From positions 1 to 22,661 of the forward strand of contig DATKRV010000025.1 in assembly GCA_035532075.1 (NCBI GenBank): DNA of 22,661 nucleotides, in the 5' to 3' direction. The position numbers were made by a program, and so were the translations under genes. Positions 7,680-15,329 of the stretch are shown here, in pieces. The notes under the pieces were generated by a model. The model searched no databases. It was not told where the DNA came from and was given only the letters and a program-made list of their open reading frames with translations. This DNA comes from CAIVND01 sp035532075. Its GTDB lineage: Bacteria > Actinomycetota > Acidimicrobiia > Acidimicrobiales > Bog-793. The first letter of the stretch is position 1, and each line of letters opens with the position of its first letter.

Positions 7680-9600
7680 GCAGACCCAATGCGACACCAT
7701 CGAGAATGTCGCTCTCTGAGTAGACGAGCTCGGAAAACCCGAACTGCTTGAGCACCTCTTGTACGACCAGGACACCACCGACGATGACGTCGGCACGGTC
7801 GGGATCGATGCCGGGAAGCTCGCGGCGCTCGGTCACCGTCAGACGCGAGAGGGTGGCGAGTTCGACATCCACGAACTCCCTGGTGACCGTCGTACCATGG
7901 GTATTCGCGCCCGCGTAGGCCAAAAGGCCCCGTGATCGCGTCGCGAGCGTCGCGACCGTTCCCGCGACAGCAACGAGCTCATCTGGCAGGGACAGTCGAG
8001 GAATCCTCTCCCGCAGATCCCGGATCATCGCCGAGACCTGGGAACGCGCCTCGTCGAGCTCGGCAGTGGTCGGCGGATCAGAGTGGAGGAAACGCTCGGA
8101 AATCCGCACGCATCCGACATCGAGCGAGGCAACATCAAAGTTCTCTCGTCCATCAACTTCGGTCGCGGTGACGAACTCGGTCGATCCTCCCCCGACGTCG
8201 ACCACGAGCGCGGAATGCTGCACAAGATCAAGTCCGGCTGTCGCGCCGAGATAGGAGAGTCTTCCCTCCTCCTCTCCTTCGAGCAGCTCGAGTTCCACCC
8301 CAAGGATCGACTTCGCAACCTCAAGGAGCTCCTCGCGGTTCGACGCGTCCCTCGCCGCCGAGGTCGTCGTTGCCCTCAGGCGGACCACGCCATGGCGATC
8401 AAGGATCTCGCGGTATCGCCGAAGCGTCTCGAGGGTACGTTCGACGGCCTCGCGCGCGAGCTGTTTCGTCGTATCGACACCCTGACCGAGACGGGTAATG
8501 GTCATCTCGCGCGCAAGAACCGAACCGTCGCGATCCAACACGAGGAGCCTCGTCGAATTGGTTCCGCAATCGATCGCGCCTACCGGGCCGGTCAGCTCAT
8601 CTGACAGAAGGTGAGCAACATGTCGCCCGATCGGGTCTGCACCACCGGCGAGATACCACGCGAGATGTGCATGCAGGCATTTCAACCCCCGGCGCGTACC
8701 ACCGACGCCACCACTTGGTCGTGGTCCGCTGTAGCTCGTGTCAATCGACGCGTCGCGTTCACTCGCATAGCGCGCATGGGTGGCCTCGATCAGTCCGGGA
8801 TCGAACAACGCCTCGAGGCGTCGCACGGCACCCGAGGATTCGAGGCGTCCGACCGCCTCCTGTTCGCGCCCGCCGACCAGCCAATAGCGAGTCGGCATCG
8901 GCGTGCCATCAAACAGGAACGGAGCATTCTGAATGACCACCGGGTCCCCGGCAGCGTCTCTCACGACCACGGTGAACGCCCCCGAAGGTTCGCGCCCGAG
9001 CAGCTCGCGCACCCGTTGAACATCTCGCGCACCGACTCCGTTCTCGATCGCGTGGCGTGACACTTCGGGGTCGACCGTGGCGGCCGGGTCGACACTCTGG
9101 CCGACGATCTCGAGCTCTCTCAGCAGCTCGATCCGACTGTCGAGCGCACGTGCGACGGCTCCGTCGAGGGGGAGCATCGGCCAGATGTCGGCATCGATGC
9201 GAAAGATCTCGCTATGGCGCCCGAACCTGGTCGCCACAACAAGAGGGACAACCGTGCTCAATGCAAGCTCCCGCCACGCGTCGACCGTCAACGCAACATC
9301 GAGCTCAGGTGGTGGCCGGTCGATCGTCGTGCAGATGATCGACTCGTGTCCCTCGCGCGTGCACCAGTCGACCGCGCAACGAAGCGCAGAGGCCTGGCTC
9401 TCGCCCTCATCGAGCAGAACGGTCACCCCGACCGGAAGGTAGTCAGCACGTTTCTGGTCTGCGACGACAACGATGACCTCAGCAAGACCGGCATCGAGCG
9501 CGGCGCGCGCAAGCACCTCGGTGCGCGCCCGCGACGGCTGTCCCGATCGAAAAATTCTCGACTCTGGACCGGTCGAAAGAATCACTCCAGCAACGTTCAC
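7669..9600 (-). CDS. ppx: Fusion: MobA-like nucleotidyltransferase domain, DUF501, Ppx/GppA exopolyphosphatase
   Basis: The 643 residues divide into three parts. Residues 1-185 look like a MobA/IspD-type nucleotidyltransferase with a degenerate entry motif (VILSTGPESRIF) and ICTTIDRP where the metal-binding aspartate motif is expected. The usual lysine of the signature is not obvious. Residues about 190-330 match DUF501: LGREPSGAFTVVVR, PFLFDGTPMPTRYWL and RRGLKCLHAHLAWYLAGG. Residues about 338-643 are a Ppx/GppA phosphatase, which hydrolyses polyphosphate or pppGpp. It has GAIDCGTNSTRLLV, TTTSAARDASNREE, VVDVGGGSTEF and VAVAGTVATLA. DUF501 and ppx are usually separate adjacent actinobacterial genes. 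The GTG start has no ribosome binding site, but a TAGGAT lies six bases upstream. No stop or frameshift breaks the fusion. Confidence 0.85.
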   Translation of the reverse strand: MNVAGVILSTGPESRIFRSGQPSRARTEVLARAALDAGLAEVIVVVADQKRADYLPVGVTVLLDEGESQASALRCAVDWCTREGHESIICTTIDRPPPELDVALTVDAWRELALSTVVPLVVATRFGRHSEIFRIDADIWPMLPLDGAVARALDSRIELLRELEIVGQSVDPAATVDPEVSRHAIENGVGARDVQRVRELLGREPSGAFTVVVRDAAGDPVVIQNAPFLFDGTPMPTRYWLVGGREQEAVGRLESSGAVRRLEALFDPGLIEATHARYASERDASIDTSYSGPRPSGGVGGTRRGLKCLHAHLAWYLAGGADPIGRHVAHLLSDELTGPVGAIDCGTNSTRLLVLDRDGSVLAREMTITRLGQGVDTTKQLAREAVERTLETLRRYREILDRHGVVRLRATTTSAARDASNREELLEVAKSILGVELELLEGEEEGRLSYLGATAGLDLVQHSALVVDVGGGSTEFVTATEVDGRENFDVASLDVGCVRISERFLHSDPPTTAELDEARSQVSAMIRDLRERIPRLSLPDELVAVAGTVATLATRSRGLLAYAGANTHGTTVTREFVDVELATLSRLTVTERRELPGIDPDRADVIVGGVLVVQEVLKQFGFSELVYSESDILDGVALGLLSR

Positions 9601-9606
9601 TGGTCA

Positions 9607-9612
9607 ATCCTA
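9607..9612 (-). promoter_or_regulatory. Candidate -10 box of the Ppx fusion gene (leaderless geometry)
   Basis: Read on the minus strand, TAGGAT ends six bases before the GTG at 9600. No good -35 box is seen at 17 bases. The spacing from -10 to start codon matches that at the NlpC/P60 and Rpf-like genes. Confidence 0.35.
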
Positions 9613-9688
9613 CCGGGTGGACAGGGATGTATCGGGCCGACGAAAGTGGCGCCAATGTTCGATCGGAGGATTTCCAGCCGCGAATTCT

Positions 9689-9717
9689 TTGCCTTCGGCG
9701 ATCTCCCCCACTAGGTT
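9689..9717 (+). promoter_or_regulatory. Candidate promoter of the Rpf-like gene (leaderless geometry)
   Basis: TTGCCT (9689-9694), a 17-base spacer and TAGGTT (9712-9717) are followed after six bases by the ATG at 9724. No Shine-Dalgarno sequence is present. The same spacing occurs at 1749-1784. The region between this gene and the divergent Ppx fusion gene is only 123 bases. Confidence 0.42.
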
Positions 9718-9723
9718 TTTATC

Positions 9724-10782
9724 ATGACCGCGCCCATGGATGGCTGGGCGCCTCAGCCCTCGCGCGCGGACCAGATGCACACCTTTGACCGACAAAAGTC
9801 ATCGGGAATACACGAGCGTCGTTGTTCGCGCAGGCGACCGGCAATTCTCGGTGTGCTTCTCGCGATGACAATCCCGATTCTTACCTGCGACGTGTCGGGT
9901 GCGCAGACCATCACTGACCTCAAGGCCAAGGCGCAGGCGATCGCTGGACAGATCACACGCGACAACGCGCGTCTCGAGCAGATCAGCGCGGCCTATCTCG
10001 CGCAGTCGGCCGAGTACTCGACAGCGAACGCCGAGGCGATCCTGACGCGGCACAAGATCCGTATCGACGGCCACCTTGTGCAGCGCGACCGCAAAAGAAT
10101 CCAGAGCGCTCTCGTCAACGCCTACGTAGCCGGGGGATCCCGTTTCTCATCGGTACTTATCTGGGCATCAAACCCGAACGTCCAGATCTCCTCTTCGACC
10201 TACCTTGGCGTCGCCACCGGCCTTCTCGCCCAGTCGGTGGTGCGGTTCCAGAGCGACGAGCGGACCTTGAGATTCACCCTCGTCCGCGAGCAACAGGCGA
10301 CAGCAGCTGCCGAGACCGCAGCGAGCGCTAGCGCCGCATCACGCGATCAGGTAGTCGCGACCGTCCGAGCGGAACAGACGCTGTACAACTCCACGAACTC
10401 AACACTCAACGCGCTGGTTGCAGCGGCAGCAGCGGCAGCCGCCGCGGCGGCAGCGGCAAAGAGCCGGGCTGCGGCCGGTCCGCCATCGCCGAACGCGCTC
10501 GCGACCGTGATCAGCGTCGCCGCGCCACCAAAATCGATCGCTGACGCGTTCGCCGCGATCCGCAACTGTGAATCGACCTCGGACTACTCGCTCAATACCG
10601 GAAACGGCTACTTTGGCGCCTATCAGTTCGCGTTGTCGACCTGGCTCAATCTTGGCGAGACAGGACTGCCAAGTTCGGCAAGCCCAGCCGTCCAGGATGC
10701 CGCTGCCTATCAGCTTTACCAGCGGTCGGGGAACACCTTTAGTGCGTGGGGCACCTGCGCGGCGATCACCGGGGTCGGTTGA
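9724..10782 (+). CDS. Secreted Rpf/transglycosylase-like protein with coiled-coil and polyalanine linker
   Basis: This predicted secreted protein would cleave peptidoglycan glycan strands, as resuscitation-promoting factors do. A basic N terminus (CSRRR) leads into a hydrophobic segment (about 40-60) ending VSGAQ, a likely signal peptide. Residues about 62-230 are a coiled coil resembling that of the NlpC/P60 protein at 1784. Residues 233-245 are polyalanine. The C-terminal domain (about 272-346) is Rpf-like: FAAIRNCESTSDYSLNTGNG contains the catalytic glutamate E283, followed by YFGAYQFALSTW and FSAWGTC. C282 and C345 could form the family disulfide. ATG 9724 is supported by promoter geometry; ATG 9775 would give a more typical signal-peptide length. 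The gene lies between ftsB and the Ppx fusion, on the opposite strand to both. Confidence 0.87.
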   Translation: MTAPMDGWAPQPSRADQMHTFDRQKSSGIHERRCSRRRPAILGVLLAMTIPILTCDVSGAQTITDLKAKAQAIAGQITRDNARLEQISAAYLAQSAEYSTANAEAILTRHKIRIDGHLVQRDRKRIQSALVNAYVAGGSRFSSVLIWASNPNVQISSSTYLGVATGLLAQSVVRFQSDERTLRFTLVREQQATAAAETAASASAASRDQVVATVRAEQTLYNSTNSTLNALVAAAAAAAAAAAAAKSRAAAGPPSPNALATVISVAAPPKSIADAFAAIRNCESTSDYSLNTGNGYFGAYQFALSTWLNLGETGLPSSASPAVQDAAAYQLYQRSGNTFSAWGTCAAITGVG

Positions 10783-10807
10783 GCACGTCGCGCCCGCCCG
10801 GGATCGG

Positions 10808-11248
10808 CTAGCGCCAGAACTCGAGCCGACGCAACATCCTCGACCAGAGCGATCCGACAGGACGCGAGACAACGTGCGGCGCAGTGGCCGAGGTGGTCGA
10901 TCCGGAGATCGAACCCAGTACCTCGGCTGGGATTGCAAGCGCGCTGAGCGGGTTCATGTTCTGCTTCGCACCCGCATTTGGCAAGATGACGTAGGAACGC
11001 TGTCCCGGCTGCACGAGACCATACTCTTGATGGGCGATCGAGATGATCGTCGAAGTCTTCGAGAGCGACGCGATGTCGTGCTGCAAAATTGCGTTGTGAC
11101 TCTCAACAATCTGCAGAGCGAGAGCGGTCTTTGATATCTGCACCCTCTGGCTGATCAGCTGCCGAAGGGGAAACTCGATCGCGACGAGCGCGATCGTGCC
11201 GAGAAGGGCCACCAGAAGCATCTGTCTCGCGCGATGCAGGTGTAGCAC
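10808..11248 (-). CDS. ftsB: FtsB/DivIC-family septum formation initiator
   Basis: This 146-residue bitopic membrane protein belongs to the septum formation initiator family, which joins FtsL and FtsQ in the divisome. A single membrane segment lies at about 9-28, followed by a coiled coil (about 30-65). The family motif AHQEYGLVQPGQRSYVILP (72-90) is well preserved. The tail of about 55 residues is poorly conserved. The GTG start at 11248 lies two bases after the enolase stop, so the two genes are probably cotranscribed and coupled. Enolase followed by FtsB is the standard actinobacterial order. Its 3' end faces the Rpf-like gene with 25 bases between. Confidence 0.88.
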   Translation of the reverse strand: MLHLHRARQMLLVALLGTIALVAIEFPLRQLISQRVQISKTALALQIVESHNAILQHDIASLSKTSTIISIAHQEYGLVQPGQRSYVILPNAGAKQNMNPLSALAIPAEVLGSISGSTTSATAPHVVSRPVGSLWSRMLRRLEFWR

Positions 11249-11250
11249 CT

Positions 11251-12549
11251 CTATCTCGCCCCGTTCGTCGGCAGCCCACGGGCGAAGGCAGAGGCGCCGG
11301 GCCAGATCGCCGCATCACCAAGTTCATCTTCGATGCGCAGAAGCTGGTTGTACTTGGCAACCCGATCCGAACGGGCAGGTGCACCCGTCTTGATCTGGCC
11401 ACAGTTGATCGCTACCGCGAGGTCGGAGATCGTCGTGTCCTCGGTCTCCCCTGAGCGATGCGATATCACCGAACGATACGAGGACCGCGTCGCAAGGTCG
11501 ACTGCCGCGAGCGTTTCGGTAAGCGTTCCAATCTGGTTGACCTTGACGAGAACCGCGTTCGCCACGCCAAGTTCGATGCCGCGCGCAAGACGGTCGACAT
11601 TGGTGACGAACACGTCATCTCCGACGAGCTGGACCCGGCTGCCGATGAGCTGCGTCAGGTCCGTCCACCCCTTCCAGTCGTCTTCGGCCATGCCATCTTC
11701 GATCGAGATAACCGGGTAACGACTGACGATGTCCGCCCAGTAGTGCGCGAGTTCGAGAGAGCTGAGCGACCGGCCCTCGCCAGAGAGTACATAGGAGCCC
11801 TCGCGATAGATCTCGGAGGTCGCCGGATCGAGCGCGATCGCGATCTCCCCGCCCGGAACATGTCCGGTGCGCTCGATCGCCTCGACGAGGACCTCGAGCG
11901 CGTCCTCGTTTGAACCGAGATTCGGCGCAAATCCGCCCTCGTCTCCCACCGCCGTCGCGAGGCCACGGGCCTTGAGCACCGAGGCGAGGGCGTGATAGGT
12001 CTCCACCCCCCAACGAAGCGCCTCGCGATACGACGGGGCGCCGTGGGGCACGACCATGAACTCCTGGAAGTCAATGTTGTTGTCCGCGTGGACGCCACCG
12101 TTGAGCACATTCATCATTGGAACAGGCAGGACATGCGCACCGACTCCGCCAATGTAACGAAAGAGACTCAGGTCAAGCTCGTCCGCCGACGCCTTTGCCG
12201 CGGCCAGCGAGACACCGAGGATTGCGTTTGCTCCAAGATTCGACTTGTCCGGAGTTCCGTCAAGATCGACGAGCGCGAGATCGAGCGCGCGCTGGTCTTG
12301 CGCCTCAAGACCAAACAGGGCCTTGGCGATCGTCGTATTGACGTTCTCGACGGCATTCCGCACGCCCTTGCCCCCATAGCGTTCGCCACCATCACGCAGT
12401 TCAGTGGCCTCGAAGGTGCCCGTAGAGGCTCCCGAGGGAACGATCGCGCGTCCCTGCGCGCCTGACTCCAGCTGGCAGGTGACCTCAACGGTTGGATTTC
12501 CACGAGAGTCGAGAACCTCGCGGGCATCAAGTTGCATGATCCCACTCAA
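11251..12549 (-). CDS. eno: Enolase (phosphopyruvate hydratase)
   Basis: Enolase converts 2-phosphoglycerate to phosphoenolpyruvate in glycolysis. The 432-residue length is normal. Family features run from REVLDSRGNPTVEV and PSGASTGTFEA at the N terminus to NGGVHADNNIDFQEFM (about 150-165) and GDEGGFAPNL (202-211). Mg2+ ligands fit D241, E284 (SIEDGMAEDDW) and D311. The catalytic lysine is K336 in VLVKVNQIGTLTET, with SHRSGET at 363-369. I chose the TTG at 12549 because MSGIMQLDAREVLDSRGNP has the usual family N-terminal length and GGAG lies nine bases upstream; ATG 12537 is the alternative. The gene follows mazG after 121 bases containing two hairpins and is followed directly by ftsB. Confidence 0.97.
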   Translation of the reverse strand: MSGIMQLDAREVLDSRGNPTVEVTCQLESGAQGRAIVPSGASTGTFEATELRDGGERYGGKGVRNAVENVNTTIAKALFGLEAQDQRALDLALVDLDGTPDKSNLGANAILGVSLAAAKASADELDLSLFRYIGGVGAHVLPVPMMNVLNGGVHADNNIDFQEFMVVPHGAPSYREALRWGVETYHALASVLKARGLATAVGDEGGFAPNLGSNEDALEVLVEAIERTGHVPGGEIAIALDPATSEIYREGSYVLSGEGRSLSSLELAHYWADIVSRYPVISIEDGMAEDDWKGWTDLTQLIGSRVQLVGDDVFVTNVDRLARGIELGVANAVLVKVNQIGTLTETLAAVDLATRSSYRSVISHRSGETEDTTISDLAVAINCGQIKTGAPARSDRVAKYNQLLRIEDELGDAAIWPGASAFARGLPTNGAR

Positions 12550-12577
12550 CGGTTTGTGCTCCTGTCGTCACGTGCAC

Positions 12578-12599
12578 TCGATGCACAGTTGTGCATCGA
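12578..12599. repeat. 9-bp inverted repeat upstream of eno
   Basis: TCGATGCAC (12578-12586) and GTGCATCGA (12591-12599) are perfect inverted arms around AGTT, about 28 bases upstream of the enolase start. It could be an operator or a leader hairpin in the transcript. No T-run follows on the minus strand. Confidence 0.5.
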
Positions 12600-12633
12600 A
12601 ACTAGCAAAGACGGCAAAAATGTTGGCGTCAGC

Positions 12634-12665
12634 GGCGATGATTGGCACTCTTCGGTGCCATCGCC
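12634..12665 (-). repeat. Hairpin just after the mazG stop
   Basis: GGCGAT (12634-12639) pairs with ATCGCC (12660-12665), and GGCAC (12644-12648) pairs with GTGCC (12655-12659). This makes 11 pairs with a four-base bulge and a six-base loop. It begins five bases after the mazG stop. On the minus strand a short T-run occurs only about 12 bases later, so it is at best an imperfect terminator or an RNA processing site between mazG and eno. Confidence 0.4.
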
Positions 12666-12670
12666 GGTGT

Positions 12671-14227
12671 CTATACCTCGGGACGCTCGGATCTCGTTCC
12701 GTGAAGCCGCCTCATTCGCTCGTCTCGTTCGAGCTCACCGATGCGGCCACCTTCGGACTCGGCAGCCCGCTCGATTTGGACAAATTGCTCCTGGAATCGT
12801 CTTGCGACATGTCTTAGCGCCGTCTCCGGTTCATGACCTGCGACCACCGCGCGTCTTGCGATTGCAAGCATCAGCTCGCCGTAGTCATCTGCACTCTGGA
12901 GCGTTAGCCGGTCGAGCGCTTCGTCGAATGCACGGACTTCAAGCCGATCCCTGAGACCAAATCCGACTGTTGACATCTTCTTCTCGAGCTTTGCAACAAA
13001 GGCGAGTGCCGGAAGCGTGCGCGGGATTCCCTCGGTGAGACTTGACCGACCCTTCTCGCGCAACTTCTGCTGCTCCCAGTTGGCAAGCACCGCTGCGCCA
13101 GCGCGGCTGATTTCGTCGCCGGAGGCGCCCTCTTCTCGCGCATAGACGTGCGGGTGTCGCCTGATCAGCTTGTCCGCGAGCGCGCCAGCGACGTCTGCAA
13201 GGTTGAAAAGTCCCTCCTCGTTTGCGATCGTCGCATGAAAGAGCACCTGGCAGAGAACATCGCCAAGTTCCTCCTCCAAAAGTTCAGAGGCGGCGATGTC
13301 GGGTGGTTCACCGAGTTCCTCGATCGCCTCGATCGCCTCATAGGTCTCCTCGAGCAGATGTCGCACCAGCGACTGATGCGTCTGCTTTGCATCCCAGGGA
13401 CACAGACTCCGCAAATTCTTGACTACCTCGGCGACGCGTGCGATCTCATACGCCGGTGGGCGCGCGAGTTCGGGCACATAAACACAGGTGAGATGGTCCG
13501 CGCGAATCGTGCGATCAAGATCGGCCCAGCCGACTTCAAGGATCTGTTCATCACCAAGACCGAGATGGTGACAGATCACAGCCTGCGTTGTCGCAACTGG
13601 CTCGACTGAGAGCTTGATCGCCGAAAGGATCGCGTTCGACCAGGTATGACTCACAAGGAGTGGACCGCGCTCGATTGCCGCTTGCGTTGCAAACTCCTCG
13701 CCGTTAACGAGGCGGACACCGAGATTCACCGGATCGATCCCGAGTCGATCCCAGACAAGATCAAGAAATGAAATTCCCGCCATGGTGACAACCTCAACCC
13801 GGGAATCCGCTCGCAAAAGAGCGACCGCCCTCTCGAGGATCGCGGGTGAACCGGGAACCGCGTAGACCACCTCACCTGAATCACGTGCGGCGCGCACGAG
13901 GTCTTCGACGATCTTTCGATAGGTTTCGTCAAAGCTCTCGCTGTTTTCGTAATGATGATCGAAAGAACGCACGCCTAGCTTTACCCATGGGGTCGCCGCA
14001 GGGTGTCGCGCCGTGCGAAGAAAACGCGCCTCCGCCTGTTCAAGCTTCGCCCTCACCGCTGGGGTTGTGAGTTCCGGGCCAGACGGTCCGAGGCCAACGA
14101 TGGTCACCCTCGGACGGTCCGGTCCGGGATTTGGACCGCGTACCTCGACTGCTGATACCAACGTCGAACCCGAACCATTGGCGCTCATTCCAGAGGGTCC
14201 AGAGGGTCCAGAGGGTAACTTGGACAT
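12671..14227 (-). CDS. mazG: MazG-type nucleoside triphosphate pyrophosphohydrolase with N-terminal tetrapyrrole-methylase domain
   Basis: The 518-residue protein joins two domains, as in YabN-type proteins. Residues about 38-260 form a tetrapyrrole (corrin/porphyrin) methylase fold, starting VTIVGLGPSGPELTTPAV and with VYAVPGSPAILERAV. From about 270 a full MazG part follows: SLCPWDAKQTHQSL, then LEETYEAIEAIEELG and LLEEELGDVLCQVLFHA, which hold the acidic metal-binding residues. The second MazG half has WEQQKLREKGRSSLTEGIP and LPALAFVAKLEKK. MazG hydrolyses NTPs, and some homologues limit ppGpp or clean damaged nucleotides. ATG 14227 starts three bases after the stop of the upstream lipoprotein gene; ATG 14188, after a PSG repeat, is an alternative. 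The function of the methylase half in such fusions is unclear. Confidence 0.9.
   Translation of the reverse strand: MSKLPSGPSGPSGMSANGSGSTLVSAVEVRGPNPGPDRPRVTIVGLGPSGPELTTPAVRAKLEQAEARFLRTARHPAATPWVKLGVRSFDHHYENSESFDETYRKIVEDLVRAARDSGEVVYAVPGSPAILERAVALLRADSRVEVVTMAGISFLDLVWDRLGIDPVNLGVRLVNGEEFATQAAIERGPLLVSHTWSNAILSAIKLSVEPVATTQAVICHHLGLGDEQILEVGWADLDRTIRADHLTCVYVPELARPPAYEIARVAEVVKNLRSLCPWDAKQTHQSLVRHLLEETYEAIEAIEELGEPPDIAASELLEEELGDVLCQVLFHATIANEEGLFNLADVAGALADKLIRRHPHVYAREEGASGDEISRAGAAVLANWEQQKLREKGRSSLTEGIPRTLPALAFVAKLEKKMSTVGFGLRDRLEVRAFDEALDRLTLQSADDYGELMLAIARRAVVAGHEPETALRHVARRFQEQFVQIERAAESEGGRIGELERDERMRRLHGTRSERPEV
14191..14217 (-). repeat. Three tandem 9-bp repeats in the 5' end of mazG
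   Basis: CAGAGGGTC occurs twice and CAGAGGGTA once in tandem, encoding Pro-Ser-Gly three times just after the mazG start. Because the unit is nine bases, changes in copy number would keep the frame. Confidence 0.7.
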
Positions 14228-14230
14228 CTT

Positions 14231-15277
14231 CTAGCTGTAGGTATCGCCGAGCGGCGTTATCGCGGCCGGGTTGAGGATCTGGGCGTTGAGTGGCCCCGTT
14301 GGAGAGACGATCTGGTACTGCCCGGAGACGAGTCGCCACGATCCGTACTGCGAATTCACCCACACCTGCGACCTTGCACCGAGTCGATCGACGAATTGCG
14401 CCTCGGCCGCAGACTTCGAACTGACAAGTGCGAGCGCCGCGCCAGCATCGGTACCGGTCTGGCGATGAGTCACCTCGAGCACGACGTAGTTCGTTCCAAA
14501 GGCAACGGGCGCAGAGGGAGTGTTCAAGGAGATCGTGCCCACGACCTTGGCGAGCCCGCTCGCGAACTCGCCGGGATAGACACATCCAAGCGCACCGCCG
14601 TTGGCCCCAGACTGGGTATCGATCGAGTCCGTCTTAGCGAGGCCAGCGAAGCTTGCACCGGCCTTGATCCGCGCGATGATCGTCTCCGCCAGAGAGCGCT
14701 TCGCGACCAAGATTGCAGAGACGCACGCCAACCGGGCGACATCTGGATGCGCGCGTGAGTAGTCCCTGACGCCAGCATTGGTAAGCGGAGCTCCCGCAAG
14801 ATAGGCACTGAGCAGGTTCTGGTCGACCTGCAAGACCGTCAGAAGACTGCGATAGCTCGCGGAGAGGCTTGCAAGTACCTGGGCTCCCGTCGCGCTGCAC
14901 GAACCGCCGGCCTGACCGTTCAGCCCCGAGGCAATCTGGCTCTCACTGAGTTGCATGGCGAGTGCGGTCGTGACGAGGTGCAACCGGCGCACCTCGGCAT
15001 TGATCTCAGCGCGCGCGACCAGCAACGAAAGCTGCTGGCCGACAAAGCGCGAGCTGTAGGTCGCGTGCATCCCAGCACCATTGATCGCGGACTGTTGGGA
15101 GAGCAGGCAGCGGAATAGCGGGCTCTGTGCGGCATCTCTGGTTGTCTGGTTGAGCTCTGATATCGAGATCGTCGTGCCGTTTACCGCCGCCGCGCCCGAC
15201 GACGTCGAGACGCCACATCCACTCAGCGCCAACGAGAGCACGACAAGCGGGCCGAGGAGAGCAAGAAGTTTCTTCAC
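14231..15277 (-). CDS. Lipoprotein with parvulin-type (PpiC) peptidyl-prolyl isomerase domain
   Basis: The 348-residue product begins with a lipoprotein signal peptide: MKKLLALLG and a lipobox LSGC with the modified cysteine at C21. A SurA/PrsA-like N-terminal helical region is followed by a PpiC-type rotamase segment (about 185-275). This includes KAGASFAGLAKTDSIDTQSG, GGALGCVYPGEFASGLAKVV and NYVVLEVTHR. Such lipoproteins sit on the outer face of the membrane and help secreted proteins fold. The rotamase region is divergent, so a chaperone role without isomerase activity is possible. The GTG start lacks a ribosome binding site; a TTGGCC/TAGCAT pair lies upstream with its -10 box nine bases from the GTG. 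mazG follows after three bases. Its lipidation would depend on an Lgt enzyme. Confidence 0.82.
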   Translation of the reverse strand: MKKLLALLGPLVVLSLALSGCGVSTSSGAAAVNGTTISISELNQTTRDAAQSPLFRCLLSQQSAINGAGMHATYSSRFVGQQLSLLVARAEINAEVRRLHLVTTALAMQLSESQIASGLNGQAGGSCSATGAQVLASLSASYRSLLTVLQVDQNLLSAYLAGAPLTNAGVRDYSRAHPDVARLACVSAILVAKRSLAETIIARIKAGASFAGLAKTDSIDTQSGANGGALGCVYPGEFASGLAKVVGTISLNTPSAPVAFGTNYVVLEVTHRQTGTDAGAALALVSSKSAAEAQFVDRLGARSQVWVNSQYGSWRLVSGQYQIVSPTGPLNAQILNPAAITPLGDTYS

Positions 15278-15286
15278 AACGCAAGC

Positions 15287-15316
15287 ATGCTAGGGGGAAT
15301 GTGCACAACGGGCCAA
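15287..15316 (-). promoter_or_regulatory. Candidate promoter of the parvulin-like lipoprotein gene
   Basis: On the minus strand TTGGCC (15316-15311), an 18-base spacer and TAGCAT (15292-15287) precede the GTG start by nine bases. It lies in the 52-base gap after mfd and could drive the lipoprotein, mazG, eno and ftsB run. Confidence 0.38.
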
Positions 15317-15329
15317 ACACGCGCAACCA

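Noticed and set aside
6423..7796. Long minus-strand open frame (457 codons) opposite the GT-B gene
   Set aside because: It is the antisense shadow of a recognisable glycosyltransferase, rich in Arg, Asp and His, and overlaps the Ppx coding end.
10400..10480. Alanine-codon-rich stretch as a possible CRISPR or microsatellite array
   Set aside because: It is coding sequence for the polyalanine linker, using mixed GCN codons without spacers or a fixed repeat.
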